Of a stretch of 64,000 nucleotides of DNA, positions 18,547-27,524 are shown in pieces. Where the stretch lies: the NCBI RefSeq assembly GCF_001007935.1, contig NZ_CP011451.1, forward strand, positions 1,798,001 through 1,862,000, in the 5' to 3' direction. The translations under genes were made by a program, and so were the position numbers. This DNA is from Nitrosomonas communis (GTDB taxonomy: Bacteria; Pseudomonadota; Gammaproteobacteria; Burkholderiales; Nitrosomonadaceae). The stretch's first letter is position 1, and every line of letters begins with the position of its first letter. The notes below the pieces were generated by a model, which worked only from the letters and a program-made list of their open reading frames with translations, was not told the origin of the DNA and ran no database searches.

Positions 18547-19728
18547 TTGGATATTCATGAGTATCAGGCAAAAGAAATTCTGGCGGAATATGGTATCAAG
18601 ATAGCCGAAGGTGGCTTGGCATATACGGTGGAAGAAGCAGTACAGCGCAGTCGGGAAATCGACGGGAACGTTTGGGTGGTTAAGGCACAGATTCATTCAG
18701 GTGCACGCGGTAAAGCTGGCGGCATCAAAGTATGTAAAACCAATGATGAAGTGGAGGCAGCAGCCGAAGCGCTTTTGGGCAGGAAGTTGGTAACTCACCA
18801 GACCGGTCCAGCGGGTAAGTTATGTACTCGGCTTTATGTCGAAGCAGGAACGGATATTGACCGAGAACTCTACCTATCTTTTATGATAGATCGCAGCCAT
18901 GAGCGCGTCATTATGGTCGGATCTGCACAAGGCGGGATGGATATTGAGCATCTTGCTGCCACTAATCCTAAAGCCATCATTAAAATTTATATAGAACCAG
19001 CAGTAGGGTTGCAGGATTTTCAAGCACGTACCATGGCTTTTGCCTTAGGGCTCGGAGAAGACTTGCTCAACCATGCGATTAAAACTATCAAGGGATGTTA
19101 TCGTGCTTTACGTGATATGGATGTCAATATTTTGGAAATCAATCCGCTGGTCGTGACTAAAACTAACGAGCTAATTGCGTTGGATGCAAAAATGAGTTTC
19201 GATGAGAATGCTTTATTCCGTCGTCATCGAATTGCCGAATTACGCGATACAACCCAAATTGATTCGCGCGAGGTTGCCGCGGCAGAGGTTGGTCTGAGCT
19301 ATGTAGGATTGGATGGTGATATTGGCTGCATGATCAATGGTGCTGGCTTGGCGATGGCCACCATGGACATGATCAAGCTGGCAGGCGGTGAACCTGCCAA
19401 TTTTCTGGATGTTGGTGGAGGCGCATCAGCTGAGCGGACAGAAAAAGCATTCCGTTTGGTACTGGCTGATGCAGGTGTCAAAGCCATGCTGGTCAATATT
19501 TTTGCTGGAATCAATCGCTGTGACTGGATTGCAGAAGGCGTCGTGCAAGCGGTTAAAAATATCGATATGAAAGTGCCATTAGTGGTACGTCTATCTGGGA
19601 CAAACGTCGAAGAAGGTCGCAAAATCATTGCCGACAGTGGTTTGCCGATCATTACCGCGGAAACATTGGCGGAGGCAGCAGAAAGAGTCGTTCAGGCACG
19701 CAACGAAGTGGTGGCAAAACAAGGTTAA
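18547..19728 (+). CDS. mtkA: malate-CoA ligase beta subunit (succinyl-CoA synthetase-like)
   Basis: The 393-aa protein starts with TTG at 18547 behind AAGGGG (18535-18540): [15 protein letters not shown] is the standard N-terminus. The ATP-grasp domain has [14 protein letters not shown], and the CoA-ligase domain has [20 protein letters not shown] and FLDVGGGA, then [11 protein letters not shown]. The NRCDW form and the neighbouring malyl-CoA lyase favour malate thiokinase (malate + ATP + CoA to malyl-CoA) over a TCA-cycle succinyl-CoA synthetase. It pairs with mtkB 11 bp downstream. Confidence 0.85.
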   Translation: MDIHEYQAKEILAEYGIKIAEGGLAYTVEEAVQRSREIDGNVWVVKAQIHSGARGKAGGIKVCKTNDEVEAAAEALLGRKLVTHQTGPAGKLCTRLYVEAGTDIDRELYLSFMIDRSHERVIMVGSAQGGMDIEHLAATNPKAIIKIYIEPAVGLQDFQARTMAFALGLGEDLLNHAIKTIKGCYRALRDMDVNILEINPLVVTKTNELIALDAKMSFDENALFRRHRIAELRDTTQIDSREVAAAEVGLSYVGLDGDIGCMINGAGLAMATMDMIKLAGGEPANFLDVGGGASAERTEKAFRLVLADAGVKAMLVNIFAGINRCDWIAEGVVQAVKNIDMKVPLVVRLSGTNVEEGRKIIADSGLPIITAETLAEAAERVVQARNEVVAKQG

Positions 19729-19739
19729 GGGAGAACAGA

Positions 19740-20627
19740 GTGGCCATTTTAATTAACGAAAATACGCGCATTATTGTACAGGGGTTTACCGGTAGAATTG
19801 GTAGCTTTCATGCGCAGGAAATGATCGAATATGGATCGAAAGTAGTCGGCGGCGTTACCCCAGGTAAGGGTGGAAAAACGCATTTGGGGCTGCCGGTTTT
19901 CAATACTGTGAGAGAAGCCGTTGAACAAGTCGGCGCCGAAGCGAGCATTGTGTTTGTACCATCGGCATTTGCCGCTGATTCGATCATGGAAGCAGCTGAC
20001 GCGGGTATCAAGTATTGTGTTTCTATCACAGATGGTATCCCGACGCAGGATATGATGACGGTTAAGAGTTTTTTGCGCCGTTTTCCCAAAGAGCAAAGAA
20101 TGATGCTGACAGGGCCGAATTGTTCAGGCACGATTAGCCCGGAGCGCGCGATGCTAGGTATCATGCCTGGTCATATTTATAAACGTGGGAATGTTGGCAT
20201 CGTTGGTCGTTCAGGTACGTTGGGCTATGAAGCTGCCGACCAAATGCGGCGGCTGGGGATCGGTATTTCGACCTCTGTCGGCATTGGTGGTGATCCAATC
20301 ATCGGAAGCTCGCATCGTGATGTGTTAGAAAAGCTGGAGCAGGATCCTGAAACTAAAATAGCGCTGATGATTGGTGAAATTGGTGGACCGCAGGAAGTGG
20401 AAGCGGGTATTTTCGCTAAAGAGAATATGAGCAAACCATTAGTCGCCTATATTGCCGGATTGACGGCTCCTCCCGGTCGGCGTATGGGGCATGCGGGCGC
20501 AATCATTTCTTCTGCGGGTGAAAGTGCTGCAGAAAAAGTAGAACGGCTGAAAGAGCTGAATGTCACTATCTGCCCAACGCCATCCTTGATGGGACAAACG
20601 GTGGCCTCGGTATTGGCTAAATTGTAA
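19740..20627 (+). CDS. mtkB: malate-CoA ligase alpha subunit
   Basis: The 295-aa protein starts at GTG 19740 after AAGGGAG. It has a Rossmann CoA-binding domain (IIVQGFTGRIGSFHAQEMI), GGVTPGKGG, the MLTGPNCSGTISP block, and the phospho-His loop GHAGAIIS that accepts phosphate from ATP. It is the partner of the preceding beta subunit. Sequence alone does not fully separate malate from succinate ligases; context with mcl makes malate likelier. Confidence 0.85.
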   Translation: MAILINENTRIIVQGFTGRIGSFHAQEMIEYGSKVVGGVTPGKGGKTHLGLPVFNTVREAVEQVGAEASIVFVPSAFAADSIMEAADAGIKYCVSITDGIPTQDMMTVKSFLRRFPKEQRMMLTGPNCSGTISPERAMLGIMPGHIYKRGNVGIVGRSGTLGYEAADQMRRLGIGISTSVGIGGDPIIGSSHRDVLEKLEQDPETKIALMIGEIGGPQEVEAGIFAKENMSKPLVAYIAGLTAPPGRRMGHAGAIISSAGESAAEKVERLKELNVTICPTPSLMGQTVASVLAKL

Positions 20628-20726
20628 GTCAAATATTATTTCTTCAGTTTACTGGCCAGCTTTGCCATGACTGTGTGATAAGTCTGGCCAATTTCCTTGA
20701 ATCTGTTATCAGTACTTATACAATAA

Positions 20727-21383
20727 ATGCACGCTATCGTGCGCAAAATTGAAGTAATTTCTGAAGTTATGGACATTAATCAAAAGACTGACAAGAAAAG
20801 AATCTCAACAATAGCCCGCTTTCTCTTTTTATCGCGCTGGCTGCAGCTACCGCTTTATCTAGGGTTAGTACTGGCACAATGTATCTATGTATTTCATTTC
20901 TGGGTAGAATTGATCGATCTGTTAGGCGCTATCATGGGTGATAAAGAATCACTAAAGCATATTGTGCATATCGTTTCGCATGAAGATGGTGACGGACCAA
21001 TGAAAATTACTGAAACAGCAATTATGCTGGTGGTATTGGGCTTGATAGATGTCGTGATGATTTCCAATCTACTGATTATGGTCATTATTGGCGGATATGA
21101 AACATTTGTTTCACGCATGAATCTGGAAGGTCATCCCGATCAACCTGAATGGCTGTCACATGTCAATGCCTCGGTATTAAAGATCAAGCTCGCCACCGCC
21201 ATTATCGGTATATCGTCTATTCATCTGCTCAAAACCTTTATCAATGCCGGTGCGTATGATGAAAAGACATTAATCGCTCAAACAGGTATTCATATTACCT
21301 TCCTGATATCCGCAATTGCGATTGCCTTTACAGATCGCCTCATGTCTGCAACGGTACACGCTAGCACAGAATCAAGCGAGTGA
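20727..21383 (+). CDS. UPF0114 (YqhA-like) inner-membrane protein
   Basis: The product (218 aa from ATG 20727, or 204 aa from ATG 20769) has about four membrane helices and the UPF0114 pattern: FLSRWLQLPLYLGLVLA, LIDVVMISNLLIMVIIGGYE and KLATAIIGISSIHLLK. The family has no firm function. Neither start has a good ribosome site; family members usually begin shortly before the first helix, favouring 20769. Its end overlaps the end of convergent pncC by 12 bases. Confidence 0.82.
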   Translation: MHAIVRKIEVISEVMDINQKTDKKRISTIARFLFLSRWLQLPLYLGLVLAQCIYVFHFWVELIDLLGAIMGDKESLKHIVHIVSHEDGDGPMKITETAIMLVVLGLIDVVMISNLLIMVIIGGYETFVSRMNLEGHPDQPEWLSHVNASVLKIKLATAIIGISSIHLLKTFINAGAYDEKTLIAQTGIHITFLISAIAIAFTDRLMSATVHASTESSE

Positions 21384-21884
21384 AGGAGGAATGTCTTTTA
21401 ATAGTTTAAGAATACCCTGTAAGGCGGTCCCAACAGCTTGCCGCCTTACTGCTTCACGATTTCCTGAGAAAAAATGAGTTTTGCTGTGTGCGAACCCTTG
21501 TCTAGATGCCCAAGCAAAGCACACCATCCCGACCGGCTTTTCCTCCGACCCCCCTGTCGGGCCGGCAACGCCCGTTACCGCCACGGCTAGCTGAGCATCA
21601 CTCATTTTAATAGCGCCTGCTGCCATTTCTTGTGCGGTTTGTTCGGATACTGCGCCATATTGAGTCAGCGTGGCAGACTGCACTCCGAGCATTTGTTGCT
21701 TAGCGTGGTTACTATAAGTAACAAAACCCCGATCATACCAGGCTGAACTTCCTGTTACGGCAGTTACCGCTTGGCCTATCCAACCCCCTGTGCATGATTC
21801 TGCACTAGCCAGCATAAAGCCTCTTTCAGCAAGTGCCTTGCCTAACTGCTGGGCATAAGTTAGCAGCATTTGATCATCAATCAT
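21372..21884 (-). CDS. pncC: nicotinamide-nucleotide amidase (CinA C-terminal domain)
   Basis: The product is the stand-alone CinA C-terminal domain of about 170 aa, which deamidates NMN to nicotinic acid mononucleotide in pyridine nucleotide salvage. Motifs: SAESCTGGWIGQAVTAVTGSS (first 20 residues diagnostic), YSNHAKQQMLGV, and the AVTGVAGPTGG loop. I place the start at 21884 behind an AGAGGTGA ribosome site rather than 17 codons upstream. pgpA lies upstream on the same strand, an association seen in many proteobacteria. Confidence 0.9.
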   Translation of the reverse strand: MIDDQMLLTYAQQLGKALAERGFMLASAESCTGGWIGQAVTAVTGSSAWYDRGFVTYSNHAKQQMLGVQSATLTQYGAVSEQTAQEMAAGAIKMSDAQLAVAVTGVAGPTGGSEEKPVGMVCFAWASRQGFAHSKTHFFSGNREAVRRQAVGTALQGILKLLKDIPPSLA

Positions 21885-22028
21885 AACATCACCTCTAGAG
21901 TTACCTCGCGGACGAATCGCAGCCCTGCGTTTCACCTATTTTAAACATGACAAGCAGGTGAGGTGCAAAGTTTAATAAGTCATACCGTAAAGGAAAACGG
22001 TAGAATCAGGTTTGATTTAGAAACAGAA

Positions 22029-22574
22029 TTAGAAGTAACTTTCAAATAATACCAGTGACTTCCAGCCAGAAAGACAAAGTAAGGTATAGAATGCTGCCAG
22101 TAAATCATCAAACATCACACCGAATCCACCGTGTAACTTGCGCTCAAAATATTTGATAGGAGGAGGTTTTAGTATGTCAAAAAAACGAAATAATATAAAT
22201 GCAGCGCTATACCATAGCACATGATCGGGAATGAAATAAAGCACCAGCATGAAAGCTACGATTTCATCCCATACCATACCTGAATGATCCGGTGCGCCCA
22301 ATACTTTGCCAGTAATACTACACGCCCAGATACCTAAAATAAACAGTATATCGATAACGAGTAACAGTGTGATCGGTTCGAACCACGAATTCAGAGACCA
22401 GAATAATGGAAAAGCAATGAGTGTTCCAAACGTGCCAGGCGCCCACGGGATTAATCCTACTCCAGCACCAAATGCGACAAAGTGGGCAAAGCGGCTATGA
22501 ACAAACGCTAAATCAGGCTGCAAACGGGGGAGTTTGATGTCAGATTGATAAGGTTCAGGTAAGGAAGTGGTCAT
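22029..22574 (-). CDS. pgpA: phosphatidylglycerophosphatase A
   Basis: The roughly 181-aa membrane enzyme dephosphorylates phosphatidylglycerophosphate in phospholipid synthesis. It has GFGAGVGLIPWAPGTFGTL-type wording near the N-terminus (here FGAGVGLIPWAPGTFGTLIA), DEIVAFMLVL and a late GGFGVMFDDLLAAFY that carries catalytic Asp residues. I choose ATG 22574, overlapping the thiL end by 20 bases, rather than the longer start inside thiL. thiL-pgpA-pncC is a common order. Confidence 0.92.
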   Translation of the reverse strand: MTTSLPEPYQSDIKLPRLQPDLAFVHSRFAHFVAFGAGVGLIPWAPGTFGTLIAFPLFWSLNSWFEPITLLLVIDILFILGIWACSITGKVLGAPDHSGMVWDEIVAFMLVLYFIPDHVLWYSAAFILFRFFDILKPPPIKYFERKLHGGFGVMFDDLLAAFYTLLCLSGWKSLVLFESYF

Positions 22575-23526
22575 AGCCTTTTTTCTCGTATGTGATCGAA
22601 TTACCGTTTGCATCCAGAAGGAGCAACCCTTCGCCTTGGGATATTTTACCAATGCGGCTAAGGGGAAGAGCCAATTCCTGGGATAGCTGCATTATTTCTG
22701 CAAATTTTATCTCGGGTGCAGTAAAACAGAGTTCATAATCATCTCCCCCTGCGAGTAAACAGTCAACTGCAAGAGGTAAAGATAAGTATTTTTGCATGAC
22801 CCATGAGCATGCTATTTTTTCTACCTGGAGCGTGGCGGCCACATGGGAGCATTCCAGGATATGCCCAAGATCAGCCAGCAATCCGTCGGAAACATCGATA
22901 GCGCTATGCGCAAGATTAATTAACCGCTGCCCGAGTTCGACGCGTGCGTTAGGCAGATCAAGTGCAGGTAAACATACCGCCAGTTCTGCTGGAGCCAAAG
23001 TGATGCGTTGTTGCAGATGAGCCAGTGCTAAGGCAGCATTACCTAAATGCCCCGAAATCCAGATATCATCTCCTGCTATTGCTCCATTTCTTCGCAAAGC
23101 TTTATGTTTGGGGACTTCTCCTATGATTTGTATACCGATATTAAGCGGGCCACAGGTAGTGTCACCACCAATGAGTTCCACTTGGTATTTGCTGGCTAAT
23201 GTAAAGAAGCCCTCTGTAAACGCTTCCAGCCAGCCGCTATTCATGTTGACCAAATTGGCAGGTAATGTCAGCGAGAGTGTGCTCCAACGCGGAATAGCCC
23301 CCATTGCTGCCATATCAGAGAGATTGACTGCTAGCGCTTTATGACCGAGTTTATAAGGATCAGCATCGGCGAAGAAATGCTGATCGACTACCAGCGTATC
23401 AGTAGAAATAGCTAAATCAATCGTCGCGGTGTAGGGAATGAGCGCAGCATCATCGCCTATGCCAAGGATCGCCAGCGGAGTTGGTCGTGTGAAATAGCGA
23501 CGAATAATATCAAACTCGGAACTCAC
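22555..23526 (-). CDS. thiL: thiamine-monophosphate kinase
   Basis: The 323-aa ATP-dependent kinase makes thiamine pyrophosphate from thiamine monophosphate. Seen here: SEFDIIRRYF at the N-terminus (GTG start at 23526), GIGDDAALI, the metal-binding LAVNLSDMAAMGA, ELIGGDTTCGP and AIDVSDGLLADLGHI. All are standard ThiL motifs. It sits between nusB (upstream) and pgpA (downstream, overlapping), within a leftward riboflavin/thiamine-related run. Confidence 0.94.
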   Translation of the reverse strand: MSSEFDIIRRYFTRPTPLAILGIGDDAALIPYTATIDLAISTDTLVVDQHFFADADPYKLGHKALAVNLSDMAAMGAIPRWSTLSLTLPANLVNMNSGWLEAFTEGFFTLASKYQVELIGGDTTCGPLNIGIQIIGEVPKHKALRRNGAIAGDDIWISGHLGNAALALAHLQQRITLAPAELAVCLPALDLPNARVELGQRLINLAHSAIDVSDGLLADLGHILECSHVAATLQVEKIACSWVMQKYLSLPLAVDCLLAGGDDYELCFTAPEIKFAEIMQLSQELALPLSRIGKISQGEGLLLLDANGNSITYEKKGYDHFLT

Positions 23527-23586
23527 GATTAGGCTATGGAATGGAAATAATCATGAAGGATATATCAGACAACTAGCAGAACGTAG

Positions 23587-24108
23587 CTATGACGCCGGTT
23601 CAATTTTTTTCTTGGCCGCCGACTGAATTTCAATGGTACGTAATTGTGCTGCGAGCTTATCCAGCACTCCATTCACATATTTGTAGCCGTCGGTTCCCCC
23701 ATATGTTTTGGCGAGCTCTATGGCTTCGTTGATAATGGCACGATAAGGAATTTCCAGATGATAAATGAGCTCATAGGTACTGAGTAAAAGAATAGAAGAC
23801 TCAATAGGGCTGAGATCGGTCAGAGAACGATCAAGACAGGGTTGTATATGTTGTTCCAGCGTGGTTGCGTTTTTAAGTACACCACGCAGTAACTCGCAAA
23901 AAAAAGATTCATCTATTTTGTGAAAAAGGCTGGTATCACGTAATTGTGCCTCAATGAAACTGGCATCGCTGCCAGCAACCCGCCATTGGTAAATACCTTG
24001 TAGCACGAGTTCGCGCGAAAGATGACGACGTTTCTTGTATTTAAAGCCAGATTTTGAATGTGAAGTTGATTGTGCAGCAGCCATGAACGAGTTTTTAGGT
24101 GATTTCAT
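23587..24108 (-). CDS. nusB: transcription antitermination factor NusB
   Basis: The all-helical RNA-binding factor, about 173 aa from ATG 24108 (165 aa from ATG 24084), joins NusE and other Nus factors on boxA of rRNA operons. Recognised by [48 protein letters not shown] and [11 protein letters not shown]. The start overlaps the end of ribH, a frequent ribH-nusB coupling. The very basic, Ser-rich N-terminal extension is longer than in E. coli. Confidence 0.93.
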   Translation of the reverse strand: MKSPKNSFMAAAQSTSHSKSGFKYKKRRHLSRELVLQGIYQWRVAGSDASFIEAQLRDTSLFHKIDESFFCELLRGVLKNATTLEQHIQPCLDRSLTDLSPIESSILLLSTYELIYHLEIPYRAIINEAIELAKTYGGTDGYKYVNGVLDKLAAQLRTIEIQSAAKKKIEPAS

Positions 24109-24574
24109 CAAATTTTGCCAGAAGATTGGCCATTTCAATCGCTGCGCGTGCAGCTTCTATTCCTTTTTGCGTCATGCGGGCAAGCGCTTGATCATCGTTG
24201 TCAGTCGTAAGAATGCCATTTGCCACAGGAATATCCGTATCGAGTTGCACGGTGATTAAGCCTCTGGCTGATTCATTGGCGACGATTTCAAAATGATAGG
24301 TATCGCCCCGTATGACTGCTCCTAATGCAATCAAGGCATCAAACTGATCGGATAAGGCCATTTTTTGTAAGGCGAGCGGGATTTCCAATGCACCAGGTAC
24401 CGTAGCTAATAATATATTGGATTCTTGAACACCCTGCTTAGTTAATTCAGTAATACACGCGCCAAGTAGTCCTTCTGCTATTTCAATGTTAAAGCGGCTC
24501 ATTATGATGCCGATGCGAAGTTCGGTTCCAGTGAGCGTAGTTTCAACTTCTAGGATATTGTCATAATACGCCAT
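24095..24574 (-). CDS. ribH: 6,7-dimethyl-8-ribityllumazine synthase
   Basis: The 159-aa enzyme condenses the ribityl pyrimidine with dihydroxybutanone phosphate. Motifs: [48 protein letters not shown] (catalytic His in the TYHF segment) and [14 protein letters not shown]. Assembly into icosahedral or pentameric particles is typical of the family. It follows ribBA on the same strand by 51 bp and overlaps nusB. Confidence 0.95.
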   Translation of the reverse strand: MAYYDNILEVETTLTGTELRIGIIMSRFNIEIAEGLLGACITELTKQGVQESNILLATVPGALEIPLALQKMALSDQFDALIALGAVIRGDTYHFEIVANESARGLITVQLDTDIPVANGILTTDNDDQALARMTQKGIEAARAAIEMANLLAKFDEIT

Positions 24575-24625
24575 GCTAACTCCAATAAGGCTACTAATAG
24601 TAAAAAAAATAGAATAGGATGGATT

Positions 24626-25741
24626 TTATTGTAAAGCAGTTAGTTTATTACGAGTTTCCAGATATCCCGTCACTTCCAGGCCAAAACCCGTCATGCTGGG
24701 CATTTTGCGGGGCGTTGCAAGCAAACGCATCTTACCTACGCCGAGATCTTTCAGAATTTGGGCACCAATGCCATGATCACGTAAATCTGTCTTGGGCTGA
24801 TCATGGTAATGTGCTTTGCTTTGCAGAAGACGTTCTGTCAAGACGGCGGCATCTCCTTTACGATGAAGCAGTACGATAACACCTTGCCCCGCCTCAGCAA
24901 TGGCACGCATGGCATCATTGATGCTCCAGGAATGCGTACGATCATTGATATCCAGCACATCGATGACAGATAAAGGTTCATGCACGCGGACGAGCGCCTC
25001 TCTATCAGGATGAAGTATGCCTTTTACCAACGCAAGGTGGATAGTATTAGCCATTTTATCATGGTAAGCAATCAGATGAAATTCGCCATAAATAGTTTGA
25101 ATGGATCGTTCCGCCACGCGTGTAACCAAGCTTTCGGTGAGACTCCGATAATGAATGAGATCCGCAATAGTGCCAATTTTGAGTTGATGCTTGGCAGCAA
25201 ATTCAATAAGATCCGGGAGCCGCGCCATTTCACCATTCTCTTTCAGAATTTCACAGATGACGGCAGCAGGGGTCAATCCTGCCATATGCGCCAGATCGCA
25301 CCCTGCTTCAGTATGACCGGCGCGTACCAATACACCTCCTTTCTGGGCCTTGAGCGGAAAAATATGACCTGGCTGAATGATATCTTCGGGCTTGGCATCT
25401 GCTTTAACAGCAGCTTGAATGGTACGCGCGCGATCAGCGGCAGAAATGCCTGTCGTGACTCCGTTTGCCGCCTCAATAGAAACGGTAAAGTTGGTGCCAT
25501 GCGCTGAATAGTTAGCTGAAACCATCATGGGCAACTGGAGTTGATGGCAGCGTTCTTCGGTCAGTGTTAAACAGACCAGTCCGCGGCCATATTTAACCAT
25601 AAAGTTGATCGCTTCTGCTGTCACAAAATCAGCAGCCAAAACCAGATCACCCTCATTTTCACGGTCTTCTTCGTCGATGAGAATGACCATTTTCCCAGTT
25701 TTGAAATCTGCAATGATTTCATCGGTCGTGCAAATTGCCAT
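24626..25741 (-). CDS. ribBA: 3,4-dihydroxy-2-butanone 4-phosphate synthase with degenerate GTP cyclohydrolase II domain
   Basis: The 371-aa protein has an N-terminal DHBP synthase domain (residues 1-200) with the catalytic acidic loop DEEDRENEGDLV and HTEAGCDLAHMAGL. The C-terminal domain (205-370) is GTP cyclohydrolase II-like, but the zinc-binding Cys cluster expected after the VRVH motif is absent: here the text is VRVHEPLSVIDVLDIND. So the C-terminal domain probably lacks cyclohydrolase activity, and a separate ribA should exist elsewhere. It lies between ribE and ribH, in a ribE-ribBA-ribH-nusB-thiL operon. Confidence 0.9.
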   Translation of the reverse strand: MAICTTDEIIADFKTGKMVILIDEEDRENEGDLVLAADFVTAEAINFMVKYGRGLVCLTLTEERCHQLQLPMMVSANYSAHGTNFTVSIEAANGVTTGISAADRARTIQAAVKADAKPEDIIQPGHIFPLKAQKGGVLVRAGHTEAGCDLAHMAGLTPAAVICEILKENGEMARLPDLIEFAAKHQLKIGTIADLIHYRSLTESLVTRVAERSIQTIYGEFHLIAYHDKMANTIHLALVKGILHPDREALVRVHEPLSVIDVLDINDRTHSWSINDAMRAIAEAGQGVIVLLHRKGDAAVLTERLLQSKAHYHDQPKTDLRDHGIGAQILKDLGVGKMRLLATPRKMPSMTGFGLEVTGYLETRNKLTALQ

Positions 25742-25751
25742 AGTTATTTAA

Positions 25752-26351
25752 TTATCTTCCAGAAGAGAATTCCATCAGACGCGCTACATAGCGTGCCAGC
25801 ATGTCCGATTCTAAATTTAATTGTTCACCCGGTTTAAGATGTTTCAGGTTTGTTTCAGCTAGTGTATGGGGAATGAGATTGATTTCCAAAATATCGTCAC
25901 AGATACGATTAACGGTCAAACTGACCCCATTGACCGTAATCGATCCTTTTACTACCATATATTTTAACAGTGATGGCGGGGATTTGATTGCCAGCAGATA
26001 ATTTTCTCCCACTTGCTCGAATTTCCTTACTTCACCGATCCCATCCACATGGCCACTGACCAGGTGACCGCCTAATCGATCCGTTAAGCGCATAGCCTTT
26101 TCCAGATTAACATAATTACTTACTCTATTCAGGCCAAATGTACAATGCAACGTTTCCTCGGATACATCGACTGTAAAAAGATGGTTAGTTAATGAAGTTA
26201 CTGTCAGACACACACCATTCACTGCAATACTGTCACCCACTTTGACATCACTCATCTCGAGCTTGCCTGGCGCAATTTGCAGGCTGATTGCATTCGATTT
26301 CTGGGTAAGTTGTTTAATTTCTCCGATTGCTTCGATGATTCCTGTAAACAT
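25752..26351 (-). CDS. ribE: riboflavin synthase alpha chain
   Basis: The 199-aa trimeric enzyme dismutates two lumazines to riboflavin. It shows two lumazine-binding repeats: MFTGIIEAIGEI with GDSIAVNGVCLTV (about residues 1-95), then HLVSGHVDGIGEV and KGSITVNGVSLTVN (about 96-190). It heads the leftward riboflavin run, 10 bp before ribBA. I looked for an FMN riboswitch in the ~470 bp upstream and did not see its conserved wording. Confidence 0.95.
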   Translation of the reverse strand: MFTGIIEAIGEIKQLTQKSNAISLQIAPGKLEMSDVKVGDSIAVNGVCLTVTSLTNHLFTVDVSEETLHCTFGLNRVSNYVNLEKAMRLTDRLGGHLVSGHVDGIGEVRKFEQVGENYLLAIKSPPSLLKYMVVKGSITVNGVSLTVNRICDDILEINLIPHTLAETNLKHLKPGEQLNLESDMLARYVARLMEFSSGR

Positions 26352-26538
26352 TTTTATTTTCCTAACATTGAGAAGCCATCGCCTTGATTATGCTTCTTGG
26401 CGACGCAATCACCAGCATACGCCATCCTGAAAGTTTTTTTCAATTCAAATTGCCCAGAACATACGGCTAGCACCAGCTTTATTAATGCTAACGGCTTTTG
26501 CCGAAATGTTTTTCGTTTCCGCGGACCATTTTATTCCT

Positions 26539-26562
26539 TTTGGCGAAGCTAGCTTCGCCAAA
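26539..26562. promoter_or_regulatory. perfect 24-bp palindrome, candidate activator site
   Basis: Half-site TTTGGCGAAGCT is followed at once by its exact reverse complement AGCTTCGCCAAA. It lies 107 bp upstream of the -24 element of the sigma-54 promoter, in the usual range for an enhancer-binding protein. There is no T-run on either side, and it sits in the divergent gap between ribE and the accessory cluster, so it is not placed as a terminator. Activator binding is inference. Confidence 0.5.
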
Positions 26563-26669
26563 TTTCACGGTTCCTTTTCGATGTGATGCCTCAGATCGGT
26601 TAATTATTTCATCATAGTTTCAACCTATTAGGTAATTTTTAAACCAAGTGCTCTGGCACCAAGCATTTC

Positions 26670-26685
26670 TGGCACGATCCTTGCG
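26670..26685 (+). promoter_or_regulatory. sigma-54 (RpoN) promoter
   Basis: TGGCACGATCCTTGCG matches the -24/-12 consensus TGGCACG-N4-TTGC, with GG (26671-26672) and GC (26683-26684) separated by exactly 10 bases. Transcription would start near 26696, giving a leader of about 130 nt before the first gene of the accessory cluster at 26824. The only sigma-54 activator in the window is encoded at 38450-39817. Confidence 0.75.
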
Positions 26686-26823
26686 CATATCTATTTGAAG
26701 GCAACCAAAGTTGAACAGGCTGACCTGACGAGAATGAAACCCAACACGTTAACGCAAAACCTGATGACTGATTTGATCATAACCCGATGCGTAATGAGGA
26801 CCTAAAAATTGGAGGACTAAGCC

Positions 26824-27498
26824 ATGCATGATATTGATCGCACAATGATGGAGTATGAGCCAGAGATGGAATATGAGCCAGAGATGGAATCTGAGACTGG
26901 TTATGAGTTCGGTGAATTTGAATATGCTGATATGGAAGGAGTACTTGATGAAGCCGAGGAAATGGATTTGGCGGCGGAGTTGCTAGGTGTGACAGATGAA
27001 GCAGAACTCGATCAATTTTTCGGAAAGTTGTTCAAAAAAATCGGAAGCAAAGTAGGTAGGTATATTAAATCTCCAACCGGCATCACACTGAAGGGCATTC
27101 TGAAGAGCGCTGCGCAGAAAGCACTGCCAATGCTAGGCACAGCGATTGGTGGTCCCGTAGGCGGTGCGCTGGCCAGTCAATTGGCAGAAGCTGGAAACGA
27201 AATCTATGGTATGGAGCTGGAAGGACTAAGCGAAGAAGATCAGGAGTTTGAAATGGCAAAACAGTTCGTACGCTTTGCCAGTACGGCGGCGGAGCAAGCG
27301 GCCGGTGCCCCTCCCCATATCGAATCAAAAGTAGCGGCAAAATCTGCCGCGATAACATCAGCCCAGCAGCATGCACCCGGCCTGTTACGCCCTGCCCCTT
27401 CTGCTACCGCCATGTCTACTATGTCGCTGCCGGGTAGTGGTCGCAGTGGGCGTTGGGTCAAACGGGGCAGCAAGATCATTCTGTACGGCGTCAAGTAG
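26824..27498 (+). CDS. acidic-leader protein with glycine-rich hydrophobic core, uncharacterised
   Basis: The 224-aa product starts at 26824 after a GGAGGA site (26811-26816). Residues 1-46 are extremely acidic and aromatic, with a tandem repeat EYEPEM (10-15, 16-21), then EFGEFEY. Residues 55-83 (LGVTDEAELDQFFGKLFKKIG and a basic tail) lead into a Gly/Ala-rich hydrophobic stretch at about 100-122 (ALPMLGTAIGGPVGGALA) and an Ala-rich helix to about 185. There is no Sec signal. The layout, an acidic leader followed by an amphipathic/GxxxG-rich segment, resembles membrane-active peptides, but this is only resemblance. Similar proteins exist as conserved hypotheticals; I know of no function. First gene behind the sigma-54 promoter. 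Confidence 0.7.
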   Translation: MHDIDRTMMEYEPEMEYEPEMESETGYEFGEFEYADMEGVLDEAEEMDLAAELLGVTDEAELDQFFGKLFKKIGSKVGRYIKSPTGITLKGILKSAAQKALPMLGTAIGGPVGGALASQLAEAGNEIYGMELEGLSEEDQEFEMAKQFVRFASTAAEQAAGAPPHIESKVAAKSAAITSAQQHAPGLLRPAPSATAMSTMSLPGSGRSGRWVKRGSKIILYGVK

Positions 27499-27524
27499 TC
27501 ATTGCATTAATTGGAGTGTCGCTC

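Noticed and set aside
24980..25507. A 175-codon open frame opposite ribBA
   Set aside because: It is antisense to a clear gene, with no family resemblance and no ribosome site.
26539..26562. The palindrome as a rho-independent terminator
   Set aside because: No T-run follows on either strand, and no gene ends nearby in either direction: ribE starts on one side and the cluster starts on the other.
26352..26640. FMN riboswitch upstream of ribE
   Set aside because: Riboflavin genes often have one, but I could not find its conserved core wording on the minus strand upstream of ATG 26351.
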